From Streptomyces albus subsp. albus (GTDB taxonomy: Bacteria; Actinomycetota; Actinomycetes; Streptomycetales; Streptomycetaceae): 64,000 nucleotides of DNA. The translations under genes and the position numbers were made by a program. The notes below the pieces were generated by a model. That model was not told the DNA's origin and did not search any database. It saw nothing but the letters and a program-made list of their open reading frames with translations. Shown here piece by piece: positions 36,153 to 44,884 of this stretch (positions within the stretch are counted from its first letter, which is position 1; each line of letters opens with the position of its first letter). The stretch is from contig NZ_JOID01000008.1 of the NCBI RefSeq assembly GCF_000719865.1, forward strand, positions 496,001 to 560,000, read 5' to 3'.

Positions 36153-36410
36153 GTTACGACGCGATGGCGCCCGGACGAGAGCACCGACTACGAAGTGGCG
36201 GGGGAGGTGCTGCACCAGCTCTGCGCACTCTGCTCTGCGCGCGAGCTCCGGGGAGGGTGAGGACCCCGGGTGGTCCGCCACTGGGCGGAGGTCCGGGAAG
36301 CCCGGACACGAGAGCTGCGCGCGCTGGACCCGGCGGACCGGGCGGGCGTCGCGCGGTTCACCGGTGAGGTACGGGAGCTCATAGCGGAGCTGCGACGGGG
36401 GACGGCGTGA
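36153..36410 (+). pseudogene. probable decayed antitoxin gene ahead of the zeta-type kinase gene
   Basis: One frame reads as a small acidic helical protein of about 85 codons: TTRWRPDESTDYEVAGEVLH, a break at TGA 36258-36260, then RHWAEVREARTRELRAL and FTGEVRELIAELRRG, ending at a stop that overlaps the zeta-type GTG. A GAGGGGG site stands 5' of a GTT where a GTG start would be expected. So both the start codon and the middle of the frame look damaged. Size, acidity and coupling fit an epsilon-like antitoxin. A sequencing error is the alternative. Confidence 0.5.
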
Positions 36411-37357
36411 GCGACGAGGCGAACAAGTGGAAGCTGCCGGACAGCGAGAACCGGCGGATCTTCGAGGAAGTGATCGCTCCCCGCGCACTGGAGGGGGTGC
36501 TCCGCCCCGAGCGGCCGCGCATCGTCTTCATCGGAGGCCAGGCCGCGTCGAGCAAGACCACCGGGCAGCGCACCGCTCTGGCGAGGCTGGGGGAGGAGGG
36601 CGGGGTGATCGCGGACTTCGACGCCCTGCTGGCCGACCATCCGGACTACGCCGGACTTCTCGCCGCTGACGACCGGACGGCTGCCCAACGGGTGAGCGGC
36701 GACGCCTATCTGTGGATGCGGGCTCTGATCCGGCTGGCCAAGGAGGAGCGGCTCAACATCATCCGCGAGGGCCACATGGGCGGCGGTTCCACCGAGCGCG
36801 AAGCGGTGGAGTTCCGCGGGCTGGGTTACGTCACCGAGGCCGACGTCATGGCCGTTCCGGCGGCGATCAGCAGGACGGCGAACCTCGTCCGCTACCAGGA
36901 GATGCGGGAACTGTCGCTGCACGGCCGCCTGGTCGCCACGGAGATGCACGACAAGGCGTACGCGGGTATCCCCAGGACCCTTCGGGGTGTGGACGAGCGC
37001 AAGTTCCTGGACGCGGTCCGGCTGCACCGCTGGGGCGGCGGCATCGTCCACGAGAACGCCCTCGGCCCGGACGGCCGGTGGAAGGCCCCCGCGCGGGCCC
37101 GGGAGGCGCTGGAGCGGGAGCGGACGCGTCCGCTGGACCGGGAGCGGGCGGACTGGCTGCGGGAGCGGTTCGGCCGTCTGAGCCGGGTCCTTCCCGCCGA
37201 TCTCCGCCCGCAGTTGCGGGAGATCCGGGTCCTCGCCCGTGAGGTCGGGGTGACGGACCTGGCGCCGGTCAGCGGTGTGCCGGTCGCATCGGCCGCAGGC
37301 TCGCACGGTGTGACGGCGGCGCGGGCGAGGGAGGACGGACCGGCGCGCGGCACTTGA
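36407..37357 (+). CDS. zeta-toxin-family kinase (UDP-GlcNAc kinase-like)
   Basis: The 316-residue protein has a Walker A GGQAASSKTT in IVFIGGQAASSKTTGQRTAL near residue 42, then DFDALLADHPDYAGL, NIIREGHMGGGST, and a lid-like region with YQEMRELSLHGRLVATEMHD. These match zeta/PezT toxins, which phosphorylate UDP-N-acetylglucosamine and block cell-wall synthesis. The Asp-Phe-Asp segment after strand 2 fits the family substrate-binding position. The GTG overlaps the stop of the broken antitoxin-like frame. Some chromosomal members may be housekeeping kinases, so toxicity is not certain. Confidence 0.85.
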   Translation: MSDEANKWKLPDSENRRIFEEVIAPRALEGVLRPERPRIVFIGGQAASSKTTGQRTALARLGEEGGVIADFDALLADHPDYAGLLAADDRTAAQRVSGDAYLWMRALIRLAKEERLNIIREGHMGGGSTEREAVEFRGLGYVTEADVMAVPAAISRTANLVRYQEMRELSLHGRLVATEMHDKAYAGIPRTLRGVDERKFLDAVRLHRWGGGIVHENALGPDGRWKAPARAREALERERTRPLDRERADWLRERFGRLSRVLPADLRPQLREIRVLAREVGVTDLAPVSGVPVASAAGSHGVTAARAREDGPARGT

Positions 37358-37494
37358 GCGCGGGGGCGGTCCCGGTGGGCGTGATCCGGATCGTGGCGGT
37401 CCGGCCCCGGGGCGACCCGGCCCCCGTCGGGGCCGCGACGCCGGCTTCCCCCGCGGCGGGGGTGGACGGGCCCGGGAGCCGGGCGCGGGCTCGG

Positions 37495-38856
37495 TCAGCG
37501 GTCGGGCACGGTGTCCACGGAGACCTCGGTGCGCGGAAGCGCGTTCGCGTCCGCGCCGATCGAGCGGCGCAGGGCCTCGTGGAGCCGGGCCGGGGTGAGG
37601 ACGCCCAGGAAGTGGTCGCCGTCCAGGACCGCGATCCAGCCGGCGTCGTGCTGGAGCATGGTGGCGAACGCCTGCTTGAGCGAGGAGCCGACCGGAAGCC
37701 ACGCCTCCATCCGGCGGGTGTGCTGCCGGACGGTGCCGGCGCCCGGCCCGTGCCCGTGCGGGTGCCGCTGCCCGGCAGTGCCGTGCTCCGCGCCGGCCCC
37801 TGGTCCGGCCCCGGTTTCGGTCCCCGCCCCCGGCCCTGTACGGGCCTGTGCCCCGGCCCCGGCATCCGCCCGCGTCCCGGCTCCGGCATCTGTCCGCGTC
37901 CCGGCTCCGGCATCTGTCCCCGTCCCGGCCCCGGCGGCGGCCGCTCCCGCCCGGGCCGCGTCGGCCGGCAGCCAGCCGTGGAGCCGTCCCGCCTCGTCCA
38001 GGACGACCGCCCAGCGCGCGCCTTCCGCCGTCAGCCGGCGCACGGCCGTACCGAGCGGGTCGTCGAGGCGGACGACGGGCGGCCGCTCCAGGTCACCGGG
38101 TTCGACGGGGGTGACGGAGAGCCGCTTCAGCCCGCGGTCCGCGCCCACGAAGCCGGCGACGTACTCGGTGGCCGGGGCGCCCAGCACGGCGGCCGGGGCG
38201 TCGAACTGCTCGATCGTTCCGTGCCCGTAGACCGCGATGCGGTCGCCGAGGCGGACCGCCTCCTCCAGGTCGTGGGTGACGAAGAGAACCGTCTTGCGCA
38301 GCGTCGCCTGGAGCTTGAGGAACTCGTTCTGCAGCCGCTCGCGGACGACCGGGTCGACGGCCCCGAACGGCTCGTCCATCAGCAGCACGGGCGGGTCGGC
38401 GGCCAGCGCGCGGGCGACTCCGACGCGCTGCCGCTGCCCGCCGGAGAGCTGGTCGGGATAGCGGTCGCCGTACACGGCCGGGTCCAGGCCGACGAGGTCG
38501 AGGAGTTCGGCAGCGCGCTCGCGGACCGCCTTCCGCGGCCGGCCGAGCAGGCGCGGCACGGTGGCGGTGTTGTCGAGGACGGTGCGGTGCGGGAAGAGGC
38601 CGACCTGCTGGATGACGTAGCCGATGCGGCGGCGCAGCCGCACCGGGTCGGCCGCCGCGATGTCCTCACCGTCCAGCAGGATCCGGCCGGAGGTGGGCTC
38701 GATCAGCCGGTTGACCATCTTCATGGTGGTCGTCTTGCCGCAGCCCGACGGGCCGACGAGAGTGACGAGTTCACCCTCCGCGACCTCGAAGGAGAGATCG
38801 TTCACGGCGGTCGTACCGTCGGGATAGCGCTTGGTCACCTGCTCGAAGCGGATCAA
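37495..38856 (-). CDS. glycine betaine/quaternary-amine ABC transporter ATP-binding protein with CBS domains
   Basis: The 453-residue protein has an ABC ATPase domain (1-240) with Walker A GPSGCGKTT, signature LSGGQRQRVGVARAL, Walker B VLLMDEPFGAVDP and the switch histidine in FVTHDLEEA. A CBS pair follows (about 255-450; VRLDDPLGTAVRRLTAEGAR and FLGVLTPARLHEALR), as in OpuCA/ProV, where it senses ionic strength or nucleotides. Between the CBS units lies a Gly/Ala/Thr-rich repeat of about 80 residues (DAGAGTRT units). The TTG at 38856 has GGAGGGGG upstream, which excludes the longer frame. The permease and binding-protein genes run divergently. Confidence 0.9.
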   Translation of the reverse strand: MIRFEQVTKRYPDGTTAVNDLSFEVAEGELVTLVGPSGCGKTTTMKMVNRLIEPTSGRILLDGEDIAAADPVRLRRRIGYVIQQVGLFPHRTVLDNTATVPRLLGRPRKAVRERAAELLDLVGLDPAVYGDRYPDQLSGGQRQRVGVARALAADPPVLLMDEPFGAVDPVVRERLQNEFLKLQATLRKTVLFVTHDLEEAVRLGDRIAVYGHGTIEQFDAPAAVLGAPATEYVAGFVGADRGLKRLSVTPVEPGDLERPPVVRLDDPLGTAVRRLTAEGARWAVVLDEAGRLHGWLPADAARAGAAAAGAGTGTDAGAGTRTDAGAGTRADAGAGAQARTGPGAGTETGAGPGAGAEHGTAGQRHPHGHGPGAGTVRQHTRRMEAWLPVGSSLKQAFATMLQHDAGWIAVLDGDHFLGVLTPARLHEALRRSIGADANALPRTEVSVDTVPDR

Positions 38857-39133
38857 CGGTCCCCCTCCGGACGACGGCTCCGGCTCCCCGGCCGGGCGCC
38901 GCCCGCCCGCCACCGGATTCGGTGCTCCCACGGTACCGGCGCGGCGCCGTTTCCCCGGGGGGATGTCAGATCCGGGGGATAGGGTCGCCGCACAGCGAGC
39001 AGGAGAACACCGTGACGCGGCACCGCGCACGGCGCACACGGCGCGGGGCACGGGGCACGGGCACAACGGGGACGGACGCGCGGGGAGACAACGCGAGGGA
39101 ACGGCTGACAACGCACCGCGAGGGGGACCGGTC

Positions 39134-39973
39134 GTGAGTGGTCGGAGCTGGCAGAGCGCGCAGAGTGGCCAGGGCGATCAGAGCTGCCTGACGGCGAACG
39201 AATGGATCTGCGGGGAGTATCTCCGCAGCCGCGCCCAGGAGTTGCTGGACGCCACGGCGCAGCATGTGCTGATCGCGGCTTTGTCGGTCGTGCTCGGTCT
39301 GCTGGCCGCGTTACCGCTGGCGCTGCTGGTCCGCCGGTGGCGCGGGCTGGCCGGCCCGGTGCTGGGGCTCACGACCGTCCTCTACACCGTTCCGTCGCTC
39401 GCCCTGTTCGCCCTGCTCATGCCGGTGTTCGGGCTGTCGGCGTCGGTGGTGGTGACAGGGCTCGCCCTGTACTCGCTGACGGTGCTGGTGCGGAACATTT
39501 TGGCCGGCCTCGACGCCGTCCCCGCCGGCACCCGCGAGGCGGCGCGCGGGATGGGATACGGTCCGGCGCGGCTGCTGTTCGAGGTGGAGTTACCGCTCGC
39601 GCTGCCCGCGCTGATGGCGGGACTGCGGATCGCGGCGGTCTCCGCCGTGTCGCTGACGACGGTCGGGGCGATCGTAGGCCACGGAGGCCTGGGCAATCTG
39701 CTGTACGCGGGCCTGGACAGCTTCTTCAGGGCGCAGGTGCTGACCGCCTCGGTGATCTGTGTGGTGCTCGCCGTACTGGCGGACGTGCTGCTGCTCGGGG
39801 CGCAGCGGCTGCTGACGCCGTGGACGCGGCACATACGGTCCGCCGGGGCGTCGGCGCGGCGGCGCGGTGCCGTGCTGTCCTCCGCCGCCGACACGGCTCC
39901 GGCGTCCGATCCTCCGGCCGCCTCGGCCGCCTCGGCCTCCTCCGCCGCCCCAGCCGACCGGAAGGCGGGCTGA
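39134..39973 (+). CDS. quaternary-amine ABC transporter permease (first)
   Basis: The 279-residue protein has about five to six membrane helices and the BPD permease EAA-loop region AARGMGYGPARLLFEVELP. It also has VLYTVPSLALFALLMPVFGL and AIVGHGGLGNLLYAGLDSFF, as in OpuCB/YehW permeases. The C-terminal ~45 residues are Ala/Ser-rich. The GTG at 39134 has GAGGGGGACC upstream. It lies 4 nt before the second permease gene and probably forms a heterodimer with it. Likely substrates are glycine betaine, choline or related osmolytes. Confidence 0.9.
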   Translation: MSGRSWQSAQSGQGDQSCLTANEWICGEYLRSRAQELLDATAQHVLIAALSVVLGLLAALPLALLVRRWRGLAGPVLGLTTVLYTVPSLALFALLMPVFGLSASVVVTGLALYSLTVLVRNILAGLDAVPAGTREAARGMGYGPARLLFEVELPLALPALMAGLRIAAVSAVSLTTVGAIVGHGGLGNLLYAGLDSFFRAQVLTASVICVVLAVLADVLLLGAQRLLTPWTRHIRSAGASARRRGAVLSSAADTAPASDPPAASAASASSAAPADRKAG

Positions 39974-39977
39974 GCGC

Positions 39978-40730
39978 GTGGGTGTACTGGCGGAGGCCTG
40001 GGCCTGGCTGACCACCCCGGCGCACTGGGCGGGTGAGGCGGGCGCCGGGCGGCGGCTCACCGAGCATCTGTGGCTGACGGCGGTGAGCCTCGGGCTCGCC
40101 GCCGCCGTCGCGCTGCCCGTGGCGCTGTATCTGGGACACCGGGGGCGGGGCGGCGCGCTCGCGGTCAACCTCTCCAACGCGGGGCGCGCGGTGCCGACGT
40201 TCGCGGTGCTGGTGCTGCTCACGCTCACGCCGCTGGGGCGCCACGGCGACCTGCCGACGGTCCTCGCGCTGGTGCTGTTCGCGGTGCCGCCGCTGCTGAC
40301 CAACGCCTACGTCGGAATGCGCGAGGCGGACGGGGACGTCGTGGAGGCCGCGCGCGGGATGGGGATGTCCGGCGGCCAGCTGTTCGCCCGGGTGGAACTG
40401 CCCCTGGCCTTCGCACTGATCATGACCGGGGTGCGCTCGGCGGCGATCCAGGTCGTCGCCACGGCCACCCTCGCCGGGCTGGTGGGCGGCGGCGGGCTGG
40501 GACGGATCATCACGGCCGGGTTCAACACCTACAGCACCCCGCAAGTGGTGGCCGGGGCGCTGCTGGTCGCCGCGCTGGCGCTGGCCGTCGAGGCGGTGTT
40601 CGCACTCGCGCAGTGGCTGCTCGACCCGCTCCGGCACAGAGGCTCCGCGCCCCGGTTCCCCTCACCCCGTTCCGCATCCCGTAACGCATCCACGAAGCAC
40701 CCCCGTCCGAACCGAAAGGTGTCCCGATGA
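39978..40730 (+). CDS. quaternary-amine ABC transporter permease (second)
   Basis: The 250-residue protein has five to six hydrophobic helices and the EAA-loop AARGMGMSGGQLFARVELPL. NLSNAGRAVPTFAVLVLLTL and LAGLVGGGGLGRIITAGFNT are typical of OpuCD/YehY partners. It is encoded 4 nt after the first permease and overlaps the binding-protein gene by 4 nt, so the three are one operon. The GTG at 39978 is used because the hydrophobic domain starts about 40 residues later. Confidence 0.9.
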   Translation: MGVLAEAWAWLTTPAHWAGEAGAGRRLTEHLWLTAVSLGLAAAVALPVALYLGHRGRGGALAVNLSNAGRAVPTFAVLVLLTLTPLGRHGDLPTVLALVLFAVPPLLTNAYVGMREADGDVVEAARGMGMSGGQLFARVELPLAFALIMTGVRSAAIQVVATATLAGLVGGGGLGRIITAGFNTYSTPQVVAGALLVAALALAVEAVFALAQWLLDPLRHRGSAPRFPSPRSASRNASTKHPRPNRKVSR

Positions 40731-41710
40731 GCAGAATCGCGCGCTCCGCCCGCTTCCCCCGCGTCCTCTCCGCGGCCGCCGGCCTCGCCGTCCTGGCGGC
40801 GGGGCTGACCGGCTGCGGAGGCGCGAGCCTGGAGGAGAAGGGCGGCGGCGGCACCGGCGGCTCCGGCTCCGGCAAGGGCTCGCTGGTGATCGGCTCAGCC
40901 GGTTTCACGGAGTCCGCGCTCATGGCCGAGCTGTACGCGGCGCTGCTGGCGGACGCCGGTTACGACACCACGGTCAAGACCCTCAAGAACCGGGAGCTGT
41001 ACGAACCGGCGCTGGAGAAGGGCGAGATCGATGTCGTGCCGGAATACGCGGCCACGCTCGCCGAATTCCTCAACGCCAAGGAGAACGGCCCGAAAGCCGA
41101 GCCCGTCGCCTCCAGCGATGTCGGCGAGACCGTCGCCGCGCTGAAGAAGCTCGCCGGTCCGCGCGGTCTGAAGGTACTCCGTGCGGGTGAAGCCGTGGAC
41201 CAGAACGCCTTCGCCGTCACGAAGGAATTCGCGCAAGAGAACGATCTTGAAACGCTCTCGGATCTGGGCGATTCCGGGAAGCCCGTCCGGCTCGCCGCGG
41301 GCGACGAGTGCGACATCCGCCCCTTCTGCCGGCCCGGCCTGGAGAAGACGTACGGCATCGACATCACCGCCGTGGACCCCAAGGGCGTCGGCACCCCGCA
41401 GGCCAAGCAGGCGGTCAAGGACGGCACCGACCAGATGGTGCTGACCACCACCACCGACGCCACGCTGGAGGAATTCGGGCTGGTCCTGCTCGCCGACGAC
41501 AAGGGACTGCAGAACGCCGACAATGTGCTCCCCGTGGTGAACGCGGAGGACGCCGGCGGCAAGGACATCGAGACCGCGCTCGGCCGGCTCACCGACACCC
41601 TCTCCACCGATGATCTCGTCGAACTCAATCGCCGCGTCGACGCGGACCGGGAGAAGCCCGCGGATGTGGCGGCCGACTACCTCAAGTCCAAAGGGCTGCT
41701 TGACACGTAA
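40727..41710 (+). CDS. glycine betaine/quaternary-amine substrate-binding lipoprotein
   Basis: The 327-residue protein has a signal peptide with a lipobox ending in AAGLTGC (Cys about 26), so it is anchored outside the membrane. The OpuAC/ProX-like binding domain follows: LVIGSAGFTESALMAELYAA, then YEPALEKGEIDVVPEYAATL, then FGLVLLADDKGLQNADNVLP, and VVNAEDAGGKDIETALGRLT near the end. It delivers substrate to the two preceding permeases. Residues for cation-pi binding cannot be assigned with certainty from sequence alone. Confidence 0.92.
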   Translation: MSRIARSARFPRVLSAAAGLAVLAAGLTGCGGASLEEKGGGGTGGSGSGKGSLVIGSAGFTESALMAELYAALLADAGYDTTVKTLKNRELYEPALEKGEIDVVPEYAATLAEFLNAKENGPKAEPVASSDVGETVAALKKLAGPRGLKVLRAGEAVDQNAFAVTKEFAQENDLETLSDLGDSGKPVRLAAGDECDIRPFCRPGLEKTYGIDITAVDPKGVGTPQAKQAVKDGTDQMVLTTTTDATLEEFGLVLLADDKGLQNADNVLPVVNAEDAGGKDIETALGRLTDTLSTDDLVELNRRVDADREKPADVAADYLKSKGLLDT

Positions 41711-41774
41711 CCGGCGGAAAACAGATTGCCGCCGCGGTCCCCATCTACGTCAGGCGCACGGTAAGTTTCTGGCC

Positions 41775-42947
41775 ATGCCACGTGGACGCCACCGCCATTC
41801 GCCACCCCTGCACCGGCTTCTGCCCCCGTCGACCGTCATCGGTGTCTCGGCCGCCTGTGCCGTCGGCGCCCTGCTCACCGACGATCCGGTGGCGCTCCGG
41901 TTGCTGGTCGTGGCCGCGGCGGCCGCCGCCGTCACCGGCGCGGTGCTCATGCGCGCCTGGGACCGGGCCGCCGGCAAGCAGGTCGCCGACCTCCACCGGG
42001 CCCGCACGCGCGACGAGTGGCGCGCCGAGGAGCGGATCGCCGAACTCGAGTCGGACGTCGAGGAGTTCCGCGAGCTCCGCGCGGAGCTGGAGGCCAAGCT
42101 GCGCGCCAAGCGCACCGAGCTGGCCCGGCTCCGCAACGAGCACGCCGGGCTGCTGCGCCGCTACGCCACCGCCGAGACCGAACGGGCCAGTGCCCTGGAG
42201 GGGCGCCGGCTGCTCGCCATCGAGGCCGGACCGGCCAGGCCCGCCCTCGGAGGGGACGGCGCCCCGTCCCCGGCGGCCTACCTCCGGGCCTCCGAGGCGC
42301 TGCGGCGGCTGGCCCGCAACGGCGCCCGCCAGCAGGCCGAGCGCACGGTCCTGGCGGCCCGCAGGCGGGAGGCCGAGCAGGCCGGCCGGGGTGAGGCGGA
42401 CGAGCCCCGGGGGAAGCACGCGGCGGCCGCCGGGAACGACGGCGGTGACCGTACGGCCGCCGCCCCCAGCACCCCCGCGCCGCGGGAACAGCACGCGATG
42501 CCGGCCGCCGCGGCCGTGGTGCCGTACGAGCCGCGGCGCGGCAGCGCACCGCGCACCGAGGGCGGTTTCGACTTCTTCGGCACGCAGTCGGAGCGGGCGG
42601 CACGGCAGCGCCCGGAGCTGACGGCCGTCGCCCCCGAGGAGGACCTGGCCGATGTGGTCGGCGCCGAGGCGTTCGCCGAGCACGAGGCGCGGCAGGCGGG
42701 CCGGGGCGAGCCGGCGGCGCGGGACGAGCAGCCCGCGCAGGCCGGGGGATCCGGGCAGTCCGGGCAGTCCGGGAAGCCCGGACGACCGCAGCCGCTCTCC
42801 CGGAAGCAGCAGGACGGCCGGACCGCCGCACGCCCGGAGGCCGAGGAGCCGGAGCACACGCAGAACCGGAACGAGGTCATCGACCTCACCGAGCACGACG
42901 AGACGGAACAGCTCGACCTGCAGGAGCTGCGCGCCCACTCCTCCTGA
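41775..42947 (+). CDS. membrane-anchored coiled-coil protein, function unknown
   Basis: The 390-residue protein has a basic N-terminus and two hydrophobic segments (about 20-62). A heptad-rich coiled coil follows (about 75-140; ERIAELESDVEEFRELRAEL and AKLRAKRTELARLRNEH), then a long disordered region ending in an acidic EVIDLTEHDETEQLDLQEL. The layout suggests an inner-membrane scaffold. The ATG at 41775 begins right before the basic stretch. It sits 64 nt after the transporter operon. I do not recognise a characterised family. Confidence 0.7.
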   Translation: MPRGRHRHSPPLHRLLPPSTVIGVSAACAVGALLTDDPVALRLLVVAAAAAAVTGAVLMRAWDRAAGKQVADLHRARTRDEWRAEERIAELESDVEEFRELRAELEAKLRAKRTELARLRNEHAGLLRRYATAETERASALEGRRLLAIEAGPARPALGGDGAPSPAAYLRASEALRRLARNGARQQAERTVLAARRREAEQAGRGEADEPRGKHAAAAGNDGGDRTAAAPSTPAPREQHAMPAAAAVVPYEPRRGSAPRTEGGFDFFGTQSERAARQRPELTAVAPEEDLADVVGAEAFAEHEARQAGRGEPAARDEQPAQAGGSGQSGQSGKPGRPQPLSRKQQDGRTAARPEAEEPEHTQNRNEVIDLTEHDETEQLDLQELRAHSS

Positions 42948-43032
42948 GCGGCCGCACGGCGCCCCGCGCCGGAGCCCCGCCGGGGCCGCCGGAGGCACAC
43001 GCACCCGCCCCACGCACACACCACACAGGCAT

Positions 43033-43068
43033 CACCGCCGCCCCGGCGCTTCCACCGGGGCGGCGGTG
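43033..43068. terminator. bidirectional terminator between convergent genes
   Basis: A perfect 14-bp inverted repeat with an 8-nt loop lies between the coiled-coil gene and the convergent NuoD-like gene, and could serve both strands. Confidence 0.7.
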
Positions 43069-43120
43069 CCGTTGTGACAGCAGGGTCGGGCACGGCCGCC
43101 GTCCCGCCCGGCGGGCGCGG

Positions 43121-44263
43121 CTACTTGTCGACGTCGCCGACGACGAAGAACAGCGACCCCAGGATCGCCACCATGTCCGCGACGAGCGTCCCCGGCAGCA
43201 GCTCGGCCAGCGCCTGGATGTTGTTGAACGAGGCCGAGCGCAGCTTCAGCCGGTACGGCGTCTTCTCGCCCTTGGAAACCAGGTAGTAGCCGTTCAGCCC
43301 GAGCGGGTTCTCCGTCCAGGCGTAGGTGTGGCCCTCCGGGGCCTTCAGCACCTTCGGCAGCCGCAGGTTGACGGGCCCGGGCGGCAGCGCGGTGAGCCGG
43401 TCCAGACAGGCGTCGGCCAGGTCCAGCGCGACATGGGTCTGCTCCAGCAGGCATTCGAAGCGGGCCAGGCAGTCGCCCTCGTCCCGGGTGACCACCTTAA
43501 GGACGTCGCCCAGCTCGCCGTAGGCCAGATACGGCTCGTCGCGGCGCAGGTCGAAGTCCACCCCGGAGGCGCGGGCGATGGGCCCGCTGATCCCGTAGGC
43601 GTGCACCGCCTCGGGCGACAGCACGCCCACGCCGCGGGTGCGGCCGCGGAAGATCTCGTTTCCGAGCACCAGGTCGTCGTAGTCGCTCATCCGGGACCGC
43701 ACGGAGGCCACGGCCTCCCGGACCCGGCCCGTCCAGCCCGCCGGCAGGTCCTCCTTGAGCCCGCCGACCCGGTTGAACATGTAGTGCATCCGGCCGCCGG
43801 AGATCTCCTCCATGACCGCCTGCAGGTCCTCGCGCTCCCGGAAGGCGTAGAACACCGGGGTGATCCCGCCGAGTTCGAGCGGGTACGAGCCGAGGAACAT
43901 CAGATGGTTCAGCACCCGGTTCAGCTCGGCCAGCAGCGTCCGCGTCCACACGGCCCGCTCGGGCACCTCCATGCCGAGCATGCGCTCGACGGCGAGCACC
44001 ACGCCCAGTTCGTTCGAGAACGCCGAGAGCCAGTCGTGCCGGTTGGCGAGCACGATGATCTGGCGGTAGTCGCGCGCCTCGAACAGTTTCTCCGCGCCCC
44101 GGTGCATATACCCGACGACCGGCTCGGCGGAGAGGATGCGTTCCCCGTCCAGCACGATGCGCAGGCGCAGCACTCCGTGCGTGGACGGATGCTGCGGGCC
44201 GATGTTGAGCACCATGTCCGTGCTCTCCGCCGCGCCGCCGATCCCGACTGTCGTCTCCGTCAT
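43121..44263 (-). CDS. stand-alone NuoD-like (49-kDa) NADH-quinone oxidoreductase subunit
   Basis: The 380-residue protein is full length for the NuoD/Nqo4 subunit, which with NuoB forms the quinone site of complex I. It shows [13 protein letters not shown] with the quinone-site histidine, [57 protein letters not shown] and the C-terminal [21 protein letters not shown]. Where canonical subunits have Tyr in R-x-D-Y this protein has Trp (NRHDWLS, about residue 78). No other nuo gene lies nearby, so it is a paralogue outside the main operon. A MidA-type methyltransferase gene is four genes away. Confidence 0.88.
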   Translation of the reverse strand: MTETTVGIGGAAESTDMVLNIGPQHPSTHGVLRLRIVLDGERILSAEPVVGYMHRGAEKLFEARDYRQIIVLANRHDWLSAFSNELGVVLAVERMLGMEVPERAVWTRTLLAELNRVLNHLMFLGSYPLELGGITPVFYAFREREDLQAVMEEISGGRMHYMFNRVGGLKEDLPAGWTGRVREAVASVRSRMSDYDDLVLGNEIFRGRTRGVGVLSPEAVHAYGISGPIARASGVDFDLRRDEPYLAYGELGDVLKVVTRDEGDCLARFECLLEQTHVALDLADACLDRLTALPPGPVNLRLPKVLKAPEGHTYAWTENPLGLNGYYLVSKGEKTPYRLKLRSASFNNIQALAELLPGTLVADMVAILGSLFFVVGDVDK

Positions 44264-44293
44264 GGGAACAGTCTGGCAGTTGCGGCGTCCGCC

Positions 44294-44308
44294 TAGGCTG
44301 GGGGCATG
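44294..44308 (+). promoter_or_regulatory. leaderless-type promoter of the PH-domain gene pair
   Basis: TAGGCT at 44294-44299, a strong -10 hexamer, lies 6 nt before the ATG at 44306. No ribosome-binding site is present. Confidence 0.5.
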
Positions 44309-44884
44309 GACACGGGGACGGGCACGGGCCGGGGAACGGACGCGGACGCGGCCGGGAGCGGCGGCACCGGTGACGCGCGCGAGGCGGCCGGCACGGCGGA
44401 CGACGGCACGGGGGCCGGTATCGACGCCGACTGGACGGGTCTGCCGCGCGGACTGCTGCGGCTGCGCCGCTTCGTCCTCGCGGCGACGGTGCCGGTGCTG
44501 AGCGCCGGGCTCGGCGCGCTGCTGTGGTTCACCGCCGGGCCCGTCTGGGCCCTCTTCGCCGTACCGCCGGTGCTGCTCGGCGGCTGGGGCTGGTGGCTGC
44601 TCGAACGGAACTGGCGTTCCTGGCGCTACGCCGAGCGGGCGGACGACCTGCTGATCAGCCGGGGCGTGCTGTGGCGTGAGCTGACCGTGGTGCCGTACGG
44701 GCGGATGCAGCTCGTGGAGGTCACCTCCGGGCCCCTGGAACGGCACTTCGGCCTGGCGAGCGTGCAGCTGCACACCGCCGCGGCCGCCACCGACGCCCGT
44801 ATCCCCGGTCTGCTGCCGTCGGAGGCCGCGCGGCTGCGCGACCGGCTCACCGAACTCGGCCAGGCCCGATCGGCGGGCCTGTGA
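44306..44884 (+). CDS. PH-domain membrane protein (YdbS-like, DUF304)
   Basis: The 192-residue protein has a Gly/Asp-rich N-terminus, two membrane helices (about 60-105) and a bacterial PH domain with [20 protein letters not shown] and [20 protein letters not shown], the DUF304 signature. The pair YdbS-YdbT is common in Gram-positive bacteria; in Bacillus it is associated with resistance to exogenous amylocyclicin-like stress. Its stop overlaps the GTG of the partner gene by 4 nt. Confidence 0.85.
   Translation: MDTGTGTGRGTDADAAGSGGTGDAREAAGTADDGTGAGIDADWTGLPRGLLRLRRFVLAATVPVLSAGLGALLWFTAGPVWALFAVPPVLLGGWGWWLLERNWRSWRYAERADDLLISRGVLWRELTVVPYGRMQLVEVTSGPLERHFGLASVQLHTAAAATDARIPGLLPSEAARLRDRLTELGQARSAGL

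Noticed and set aside
20696..37357. Integrative element boundaries (att direct repeats, tRNA target)
   Set aside because: No tRNA gene, integrase or matching flanking repeats could be seen by eye at either end.
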